NCBI GenBank assembly: GCA_964400655.1
Contig: CAYNVN010000159.1
Coordinates: forward strand, 1-14,104
Direction of reading: 5' to 3'
Source of the DNA: B16-G9 sp964400655
GTDB taxonomy: Bacteria; Bacteroidota; Bacteroidia; Bacteroidales; F082
DNA: 14,104 nt
Part shown: positions 1 through 7,400 of the stretch, in pieces
Numbering within the stretch: the first letter of the stretch is position 1
Layout of the letters: each line of letters starts with the position of its first letter
The notes under the pieces: generated by a model
Told to the model about the DNA's origin: nothing
Databases searched by the model: none
What the model saw: only the letters and a program-made list of their open reading frames with translations
Position numbers and translations under genes: made by a program

Positions 1-139
1 ACAGGTAGTTTATCAGGAGTCAGTAAATGGATCTACCTCGGTACATTTGAACACTGCCAACTACGAAGCAGGAGTATATGTAATCAAGATTGAGACTGCA
101 AACGGAACCACCAACAAACGCGTTGTGATTACCAAATAG
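1..139 (+). CDS. T9SS type A sorting domain, C-terminal end of a secreted protein (partial)
   Basis: Only the last 45 codons are present, read from base 2 to the TAG at 137-139; the gene begins left of the window. The visible peptide holds the end of a T9SS type A C-terminal sorting domain: a run ending HLNTANYEAGVYVIKIETAN, then a short basic stretch and the terminal KRVVITK. The pattern G-V/I-Y-x-x-K-I followed by a K-R-hydrophobic tail is typical of the family. It matches in kind, but not in detail, the tails of the next two genes. The sorting domain directs proteins exported by Sec through the outer-membrane T9SS, after which it is usually removed. What the mature protein does cannot be seen. 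A terminator follows 45 bp downstream. Confidence 0.85.
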   Translation, partial: QVVYQESVNGSTSVHLNTANYEAGVYVIKIETANGTTNKRVVITK

Positions 140-183
140 CACATACTCAAATCTGATTATTATCACACACTGCTGATAATAAT

Positions 184-220
184 AAAAAAGGGCTAATCCG
201 TAAGGGTTAGCCCTTTTTTT
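184..220 (+). terminator. Intrinsic terminator of the partial T9SS gene
   Basis: GGGCTAATCC (190-199) pairs with GGGTTAGCCC (204-213), including one T-G wobble, closing on a GTAA tetraloop of the stable GNRA type. An A-run (184-189) and a T-run (214-220) flank it, extending the stem and giving a U-tract on the + strand. The A-run makes it potentially bidirectional, but no - strand gene ends here. Confidence 0.9.
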
Positions 221-237
221 GTTTTTTGTAATTAAAA

Positions 238-268
238 TTGCTAATTGATAATATTTTTTTTACCTTTG
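238..268 (+). promoter_or_regulatory. Bacteroidota-type promoter for the first giant T9SS gene
   Basis: TACCTTTG (261-268) matches the Bacteroidota -7 consensus TAnnTTTG exactly. TTG (238-240) lies 20 nt upstream, in the range for the -33 element. It follows directly after the terminator of the preceding gene, so it is well placed to drive the gene starting at 585. Transcription would begin near 275, giving a leader of about 310 nt. The region is AT-rich, so chance matches are possible. Confidence 0.6.
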
Positions 269-584
269 TTACAGTCAGAAAGTTAGAGGGTTTGGAGCGG
301 CTGCTATTTTGTTGTAATAAGGAAATATCGGTAATGCATTTATTCTTTTATTTTGACGGGCCTGAAGTTTATTTGAAAATCGCATAGTGTGGCCTAAAGA
401 AGAAAAAGGTAATAATCTATCCGGTTTAATGTTGTTTGAGAGAAATGCTTTAAGACTATACTTTGATGTATTTTAAAAATGAACAGAATTATTATACTAA
501 CATGTTTAGCATAATAATCTGATTTCTTGTCATTAAATTATACTGCTACAGTGAACCGACAATCATATCTTAAAAATTAAAGTC
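269..584 (+). other. Long untranslated leader / intergenic region
   Basis: No convincing gene lies here. It holds two tiny ATG frames (334-387, 17 codons; 479-514, 11 codons), neither with protein-like support, and a long imperfect hairpin at 484-521. A weaker promoter-like pair is also present: TTTG at 435-438 and a TATACTTTG string at 457-465. The tract just before the start codon at 585 is A-rich with no clear Shine-Dalgarno sequence, as is usual in Bacteroidota. No known riboswitch fold was recognised by eye. Confidence 0.55.
484..521 (+). promoter_or_regulatory. Imperfect inverted repeat (hairpin) in the leader
   Basis: Arms CAG, ATTATTAT and CTAA pair with TTAG, ATAATAAT and CTG around the loop CATGT (501-505). 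One bulged A (487) and one A/C mismatch (496/510) interrupt 15 base pairs. No T-tract follows, so it is not an ordinary terminator. It sits 63 nt before the ATG at 585 and could be an RNA stem affecting stability or translation, or a protein-binding operator. The structure is visible in the sequence; the role is unknown. Confidence 0.5.
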
Positions 585-3500
585 ATGAAACAATTTTATT
601 TTTTCTTATTACTTATCTTCTTTCAAAGCACACTTAAAGGGCATATAAATGAAAACTTCGAAAATAATTCTCGTAATTATATAACCGTTACCATTTATAC
701 AAACCAGTGTTATTACTCAAATTTGTTGACAGGAGTAACCATACAGATGGTTAGTACAGAGGCCCCTTTTAATATCTACACAGAGGTTAGCGATGAAAAC
801 GGAATTGCGCTATTTGACAGCGTGGCAGAGGGAACCTATGATATAACTGCCGATAAGCCTGGATACAAAAGCGAAACCTATTTTTCACAACATGTTCAGC
901 AGGGTTATACTGCAACGTTTCAGTTACCGAAAAAGGCTTATCCTGTGCGAAACCTTTATGTTGATCCGAAAACATCAATAGCCACATGGGACCCGCCGCT
1001 TATTTCTCCTTTGGTAATTACAAATTTTGAAGAGCTCTCTTTCCCTCCCATAAGTACCGGAGACTGGAGTCTGGACTCTGACGGAGAAGGATGGTATAAA
1101 TCCTCAACTGACGACAGCTTGTTCACCAACTGGCAGATTCCTGAATGGCCGGATCATTATGCAGTGGTTAATCACGATTATTCATCACAGGGAGGTACTT
1201 ACGATTTTCTTATTACTCCGGAACTTGATTTACGGGAGAGTGATGACTTTGTGCTTTATTTTGACAGCTATTTCGATTCTTTTTATGGAGGTGTGGCAAC
1301 CGTCGAGTACTCAGTGGATAATGGGGTTACCTGGAATTTGTTGGAGCAGCTTGAACCTGATACAGTCTGGAAAAAACAATCAGTTGATTTGAGTGCTTTG
1401 TCGGGCGAAGAGGGACTTAAAAACGTAAAGATTGCTTTTTATTTTACTGCCGGAAGCGGCCCTTTGTACGACGGATGGGCTGTTGATAATGTGGAAATAT
1501 ATAGTAATGATACAGCACATGTTACAGAATATAACCTGATGCTTTACAATGTTACCGGTGATATAATTTTGCCGCCCGGGGCAACTTCTTATTGCTTTAA
1601 CGACCTTGTTTACGGAGAAACATATATGATGAGGATGTTTACAAAAAATGATTGTGGAGCATCAGCGAATGTTTCTTATCAATGGCAATCTGCTTATTTG
1701 TATCCACCGCGTAATGTAAGGGATGAGTATGTTTATAATACTGCCGTAGTACCATTGTTGTGGGACCTCCCGGCAAAGGGAAATGAAGGTACTGTTTATG
1801 GTATTAACAATAAAGAAAATATGTATTCATCCTTTAAGCCGGACAACACTACTGTTTTAACTCCTATTGTAGCTTATACCGCCGGTAATTTTGTCGATGC
1901 TGGTGAATTTAAAATTGGTACTGATGATACTATGTATTTTGTAGATAACGCCGGAATGGTTGATGAGGTAAAAGTTGATGACTCGGTTGTTGTTACTTCA
2001 CTTGGAAACTGCGGATTATCCGGGGTAACCGGTATGGCACTGGATTATAGTACAGGAATTTATTATCTATCCTTAGGGAATGGAGACCTTTATACCATTG
2101 ATTTTAGTGACTTATCTACCTCTTTTGTGGGTAGCACTTCCATTAATAATCTTATAGGTATCACATTTGCCGGCGATAGCAGCCTGTACGGTTGTAATAA
2201 AGGAGAGAATACCTTCTATATGATTGATAAGGAAACGGCAGCAGCTACGGTAATCGGCGATATCGGTCTTTCTGCCGGTTATGGACAGGGATTAGGTTAC
2301 GATCATCTTAATGATATGGTTGTGATGTCGGTTTATAATGATGGAACAGGCCAGGCTGAATACCGTTCAGTTGACCTGACAACCGGCATCTCTTCATTTA
2401 TAGGAGTTATAGGGCCGGCAGGTACGCAGTTCGGAACAATAGCCATGCCTTCTCCGGATGCCCAAACTGTGCCCGATGGATTGCTTTCCTTTAATGTTTA
2501 TCGCAATGGCAACCTGATGGTAAACATTCCTTACGAAGGTGAGCAACCTCCTTACCAACCGGAGTTTGACGATTTTACGGTTCAGCCGGGAACTTATATT
2601 TATAAGGTTTCGGCATTGTACGATCTTACCAGGTTCGGATATCCGGGTAACATCGGAGAATCCTGTTTCGGTAATGAAGATACGGTAGTTGTTATTTGGG
2701 GTAAATCCCTACCCTTTACCGAGGAGTGGAACTCAGGCAATTTTGAAGCCAATCAATGGATGTCAGATACTCCAAACTGGGTAATTAATAATTCTACCGG
2801 TGATGGAGCTCCTTCGGCGGAGTTTAAAAATATGCCGAATTGGGAGAATGGTTATGAATCTTCATTGATATCCAGTCCTTTCAGGGTTGACAGTTTATCA
2901 GAAGGCAGCTTTTGGCTCGATTTTAATTTGAAACTGGATGATTTGAACCAGACAGGCGAAGAACGCCTTACAATAGAGGTGTTTGATGGTAACGGTTGGC
3001 ATCAGGTTGGAGAGGTGGCTAACAACGGCAGTTTTGACTTTGAAGAAGGATTTAACCATATTGAGATAACAAGGTATATAAAAGATAATACTTTCAGGGT
3101 GAGATTTAAAGCCACCGGACAAAACAGCTCGCATATTCAATCGTGGTACGTTGATAACATCAATATTTATCGTACTTGTGATCCGCCCAAAAATCTTGAA
3201 GGAGCATATGTTTGGAAACAGGGTGGTAATTATGGTGTTCAACTTTGTTGGGAAGCTCCCGATTACCCATACTTCAATTCCGATTGGATTTATTGGGATA
3301 ATGGACAGAATTTCACGGCAGTAGCTGCCTGTTTGGGCTTTAGTGCGGCTATCCGCTGGGATGCCGGAATGCTTGATCAGTATAACGGCGATTATCTGAC
3401 AGCTGTTAACTTTTATACTTTATCATTGGGTTACGACAGCCTTGTGTTAAAGGTTTGGAAAGATACCAGTGCTTCGGAATTGGTTTACCGGCAAAATGTT

Positions 3501-4382
3501 TCTTCCGATTTGAAAGAAAACAGCTGGAATATGATTTGGCTTAATACCCCGGTAGAAATAGAATCTGATAAAGAGTTATGGGTAGGTTATACCATTTATG
3601 GTGCAGTGGCAGGAATATTTACCGCAGGTTCGGATAAGGGGCCTGCCATTACCGGATATGGTGACAAAATTTCGGAAGGAGGAACCTGGGATAATCTTTC
3701 CGACTTAGGTTTGAATTATAACTGGAACATACAGGCGTTGGTTGAACCACTCAGCTATCAGCCTGAACCATTACCGTTGCAGGAAGATGATACTGTTTCC
3801 TGTTCATACAGATCAACTCCGGTATTGGGCAATATCAATCAGAATGGTGAAACAGCTTCAGCTTCGTTTAACCGCGATTTAGAAGGTTTCAGGGTTTACC
3901 GTAGCGAAACAGGTGAGGAAGGAACTTATGTCGAATATGCCACGGTTCCTTACGTGGCGGCCAGAGATAAGTATTGTTATTTCGACCATGAACCAAATGT
4001 TCAGCCTCAAACTTCCTATTGGTATAAAGTGAGTGCTTTACGGAACAGCGAAACCGATGGATGTGAATCGCCTTTTGCCAATTCAAAGTTGATGCCCGAT
4101 GAGGATTTTGTAACTGTTTTTATTACCGATGTTGAGGAATTTAAAAAGGAAGAAACTGCCGTTTATCCTAACCCGGCTGATAACCTGTTAAATATTATTT
4201 CTTCAGAAACAATTACCCGGATTACAGTTTATAATTACAGCGGAAAAGCAGTCTTTAATCAAACCATAAACAAGCAAAATAAGTTTGTGCTGAATACGGC
4301 AACTTTCCATGCCGGAGTTTACATTGCCAAAATAAAAACCGGAACCCAAGAGGTGTTTAAACGCTTTGTGGTGGTGAGGTAA
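585..4382 (+). CDS. Giant T9SS-secreted modular adhesin-like protein with choice-of-anchor-J domains (1265 aa)
   Basis: Residues 1-19 form a Sec signal peptide (MKQ, then a Phe/Leu/Ile core). Modules follow in order. About 32-115 is a carboxypeptidase-regulatory-like beta sandwich (ENGIALFDSV, GTYDITADKPGY). About 145-307 is a cleaved-adhesin / choice-of-anchor-J domain (DFLITPELDLRES, YSVDNGVTW, GWAVDNVEIY). About 308-398 is Fn3-like. About 400-628 is a propeller-like insert. About 630-705 is Fn3-like. About 708-863 is a second anchor-J-type domain (SWYVDNINIY). About 900-1052 is a module opening WDNGQNF and closing WDNLSDLGLNYNWNI. About 1095-1165 is Fn3 (GFRVYRSETG, SYWYKVSAL). About 1185-1265 is the T9SS type A sorting domain (YPNPADNLLNI, final KRFVVVR). 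No catalytic motif was found. It should be exported by Sec and then T9SS to the cell surface or medium. It is a diverged tandem paralogue of the next gene, 89 bp away. Adhesin or matrix function is inferred from the modules only. Confidence 0.9.
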   Translation: MKQFYFFLLLIFFQSTLKGHINENFENNSRNYITVTIYTNQCYYSNLLTGVTIQMVSTEAPFNIYTEVSDENGIALFDSVAEGTYDITADKPGYKSETYFSQHVQQGYTATFQLPKKAYPVRNLYVDPKTSIATWDPPLISPLVITNFEELSFPPISTGDWSLDSDGEGWYKSSTDDSLFTNWQIPEWPDHYAVVNHDYSSQGGTYDFLITPELDLRESDDFVLYFDSYFDSFYGGVATVEYSVDNGVTWNLLEQLEPDTVWKKQSVDLSALSGEEGLKNVKIAFYFTAGSGPLYDGWAVDNVEIYSNDTAHVTEYNLMLYNVTGDIILPPGATSYCFNDLVYGETYMMRMFTKNDCGASANVSYQWQSAYLYPPRNVRDEYVYNTAVVPLLWDLPAKGNEGTVYGINNKENMYSSFKPDNTTVLTPIVAYTAGNFVDAGEFKIGTDDTMYFVDNAGMVDEVKVDDSVVVTSLGNCGLSGVTGMALDYSTGIYYLSLGNGDLYTIDFSDLSTSFVGSTSINNLIGITFAGDSSLYGCNKGENTFYMIDKETAAATVIGDIGLSAGYGQGLGYDHLNDMVVMSVYNDGTGQAEYRSVDLTTGISSFIGVIGPAGTQFGTIAMPSPDAQTVPDGLLSFNVYRNGNLMVNIPYEGEQPPYQPEFDDFTVQPGTYIYKVSALYDLTRFGYPGNIGESCFGNEDTVVVIWGKSLPFTEEWNSGNFEANQWMSDTPNWVINNSTGDGAPSAEFKNMPNWENGYESSLISSPFRVDSLSEGSFWLDFNLKLDDLNQTGEERLTIEVFDGNGWHQVGEVANNGSFDFEEGFNHIEITRYIKDNTFRVRFKATGQNSSHIQSWYVDNINIYRTCDPPKNLEGAYVWKQGGNYGVQLCWEAPDYPYFNSDWIYWDNGQNFTAVAACLGFSAAIRWDAGMLDQYNGDYLTAVNFYTLSLGYDSLVLKVWKDTSASELVYRQNVSSDLKENSWNMIWLNTPVEIESDKELWVGYTIYGAVAGIFTAGSDKGPAITGYGDKISEGGTWDNLSDLGLNYNWNIQALVEPLSYQPEPLPLQEDDTVSCSYRSTPVLGNINQNGETASASFNRDLEGFRVYRSETGEEGTYVEYATVPYVAARDKYCYFDHEPNVQPQTSYWYKVSALRNSETDGCESPFANSKLMPDEDFVTVFITDVEEFKKEETAVYPNPADNLLNIISSETITRITVYNYSGKAVFNQTINKQNKFVLNTATFHAGVYIAKIKTGTQEVFKRFVVVR
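1782..2468 (+). other. Propeller-like domain insertion within the first giant gene
   Basis: Residues about 400-628 have no counterpart in the paralogue. There, the equivalent flanking segments (YLYPPRN...W..P and P.GLLSF..YRNG) are joined by only about ten residues. The insert has repeated strands alternating D/G-x-Y-x-I-D and x-x-x-IG, such as DLYTIDFSDLSTSFVG, TFYMIDKETAAATVIG and YRSVDLTTGISSFIG. This is a pattern seen in beta-propeller blades that read out label-like strings. About four blade-like units can be discerned. Whether it is a complete propeller is not certain. Confidence 0.6.
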
Positions 4383-4383
4383 T
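4095..4383 (+). repeat. Homogenised sorting-domain repeat, copy 1
   Basis: These 289 bp match 9266-9554 with no gaps and, by hand count, ten substitutions (about 96.5 % identity). The repeat begins in codons for PDEDFVTVF and runs one base past the stop codon. Upstream coding sequence of the same two genes is far more diverged, so the boundary is abrupt. Confidence 0.9.
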
Positions 4384-4410
4384 ATTTTAGCCTGACTGGT
4401 AAAAAAGTAT

Positions 4411-4418
4411 TAACTTTG
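4411..4418 (+). promoter_or_regulatory. Putative -7 element for the second giant T9SS gene
   Basis: TAACTTTG fits TAnnTTTG exactly and lies 53 bp before the ATG at 4472. The upstream -33 region is poor (TTTAG at 4386-4390, about 20 nt away). No terminator hairpin is visible between the two giant genes, so the second may be transcribed both by read-through and from this site. Confidence 0.45.
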
Positions 4419-4471
4419 GAAGTGCCCGGAAAGAATATTTGCAGGGAAGAAAACCGTCAATATTAATCCTT

Positions 4472-7400
4472 ATGAAAAAAACCATACTTTTTGCTTTATT
4501 TGCTGTTTTCTATCTGGGTTTGTTGTCAGCCCAAAACAAAAGTAATGTTACAGCTACTCCTGCTCAAATTGATGAGACCTTAAATCCCAATGAGGTTTAT
4601 GATACGGGATTAACCCTTACCAATAACGGTAGCGATGCTGTTGACTGGAATGCAGAGTTAACAGATGCTGGTACATGGCTTTCGCTTGATATAACGGAAG
4701 GAACATTACAACCTGCTGAAAATATACAGCTTAACGTCAATCTTAACGCAGAATTTTTATCTTCCGGTGATACCCTTACCGGTGAGATTCATTTTATATT
4801 TACACCCGACTCTGATACGCTGGTGGTTCCTGTTACCATGGCTGTGTTTGGTGATACCTTGGGGAAAGTGATCAACTTTATGGTTTATTTTTATGATGAA
4901 GCTTTTGGGGTAGTTAAGCTGAAATGGCGGTTAAAGGAGTTCAGTCCTGTTGTGCTACAGCATTATCTTATAAAGCGCAACGGAGCACCCATTGCTACAA
5001 CCCAATATACTGTTTTTTACGATTCATTACCCCAATTTGGTTCCTACTCCTATGAAGTTGTGCCGGTGTATAACGAAGGAAATGGAATAAAAAGAGGACC
5101 TGTTGACATTACATGGATAGAACCTGAGCTTTCATTTGAACCCGATACTGCCGCAAGCAATACCTGGGCCGGTGACTTTTCTGTAACAAGTACCGTAATA
5201 AGCAATCCGGGTGACGGAGAACTGTATTTTGAGTTTACCGGTTTTGATAACCCCGATTACACAAAGGATTTTGTTACTTCGGTAATACCTTTTAACGGAC
5301 GATTACAAGGAAATACTTCCGTAACGGTTTATATCACTACTAATGCATCTGATTATAGCAATGGTGATTATTTAACGGATTTACCGATTACTACTAACAA
5401 AACCAATCCTGATGATACGTTATATGCTCAAATGAACGTGTCAACACCTTCGGTGGTTTTCGGAACGGTAAACGATTGTTTCAATGCTTCCAATCTGCTT
5501 AATGTAAAAATTCAGGCAAATAATCTTAACGACAGTTCAATCTTTACAACCTATAGTGATATTAATGGTCAGTACAGATTGTTGGCAGACGAAGGTGATT
5601 ATATGCTTGTTTTTTCGAGAGCCGGATATCAATCCGATACCATCGATACGGTAACCTTAACAGCGGGAGATTCGTTATCGGCTGACAATCAACTTTGTGT
5701 TGAGCTTTATCCTTCCGGAGAGGTTTTGGCAGAGGTAGATGAAAATGCGGGAGTGTGCCATGTTAACTGGAATATGCCAACAGGTTCCGGACAGATTGTT
5801 TATGACGATAGCGAAGCCGAAGATTTTTTCTTGTTCAATGCTGAAGGGTCGGCCATAGCAGTAAGGTTTACCCCCGATACTTATCCCGCTACAATAACCG
5901 GAGGAATGCTTTATGTTGGAAAAGGAACTGAAACTTCCAATAAAACCGGATTTTACGGTAGCGAAATCATTGTTGGAATACTGAATGTAGATTCGGTAGG
6001 AATGCCGGGTGTTATTATTGATACGGCCAACATTAGCATAAACAGTTTTGGTTGGATCGATTTTTCGGGGAGGTTTAACACGATAATCGAAACGGGTGAT
6101 TTTTTTCTTGCAGTATGGCAGGTGAACAGCGGTGTAAATGCTGTTCCGGTTGGGATAGATGAAGACAATGCTGCCAATAACCGTTCTTATTACAGGCTTG
6201 CCAATACAAGCTGGGGGCTGAGTCTGGTACAGGGTATGATGATAAGAGCCTTTACGCGCGGCCCAATTAATTATGCTGTTTCCGGTTTTAATAATTATCA
6301 GGTTTGGCGTATTTCGCAGTTTGATCCCAACGTAGGTGAATACCCGCAAGAAGGATACGGAACCCGGTTGTTACTCGGTAATACGATAGATACAAGTTTT
6401 ACGGATGCGGGATACGGCACCTTCACGGAAGGTTGGTACGATTACTGCGTGAAAACCGGATACAACGATACCGTTTCCGATTGCTCCTATTCAAATATTA
6501 TACAATCGGGAAAAGATGTTGTTGCAACGGTTAATGTTACCCATTGTGGCGGTAAACCGGCCGACAGTGCTTTTGTAACCCTTACCGGACATGATTACCC
6601 TTATGATGTTATACAGGTGCTTAGCGATACAAACGGGGTGGCGCTGTTCGACAGTGTAATAAAAGGGATTTACAACATCAAAGTGTTTAAAATAGGCTAT
6701 CAGGCAGTAATCCTGCATGATATTATAATTGACGATGATTATACAACCAATGTGGCCATTCAGGAAAATGCTTTCCCGGCCCGTAACCTGTTTGTTGATT
6801 CCGTTACTTCCGTTGCCACGTGGGATGAACCATTAGTTACCGCTTTACCATTGGAAACGTTTGAAGATACACTATTTCCCCCTGAGGGGTGGCAGGCTTC
6901 TACAGGTCCTTGTCCGTTTGTCCATTGGCATCGTGCAGGGCCTGATGAACTTTTTGGAACGTGGGTGATGCCTCCCTGGGAAGGTTATTACGCGCTAATC
7001 AACGATGATTTAGGATCTACCGGTTGTGTTGATATGCCTGTTGATTATTTAATTACTCCTGAACTCGATTTAAGGGAGGATGAGAATTTTTTAATGACGT
7101 TTGACCGTTTCTTTGATGCATTGTATGGCGGTGTATCTGCTATTGAGTATTCTGTTGACTCGGGAGTTACATGGACTGATATTAAAAATATAATCCCTTC
7201 AATGATGTGGGAGAAAGAGTATGTTGATCTTTCTGCACTGTCGGGAGCAAACGGATTGGGAAATGTAATGCTTGCTTTTGTTTTTACAGACGGTAATGCC
7301 TGGACAGGAGGCTGGGCAGTAGATAATGTTCAGATAACAAGCGATCCGGCTGTAATTAAAAACTATCTTGTTTATCTTGATGGTTATCAGATTGACGTAT

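Noticed and set aside
334..387. Short ATG frame of 17 codons in the leader of the first giant gene
   Set aside because: No start-site context, no attenuator-type structure linked to it and no protein-like composition; such frames are frequent by chance in AT-rich DNA.
435..465. Second promoter-like pair, TTTG plus TATACTTTG
   Set aside because: The spacing is right, but the -7 box is out of register with TAnnTTTG by one base, so it is kept only as a remark and not as a feature.
479..514. Eleven-codon frame reading MNRIIILTCLA, resembling the start of a signal peptide, overlapping the leader hairpin
   Set aside because: It stops at once and the following bases do not continue a protein in any frame; the resemblance is explained by AT-rich codons in the hairpin arm.
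4439..4471. Upstream TTG start for the second giant gene
   Set aside because: It would add eleven residues in front of a clean signal peptide starting with MKK; the ATG at 4472 is the better start.
5675..6349. A 224-codon frame on the - strand inside the second giant gene
   Set aside because: It is antisense to a clearly coding region, has no recognisable domain and a composition expected from the reverse complement.
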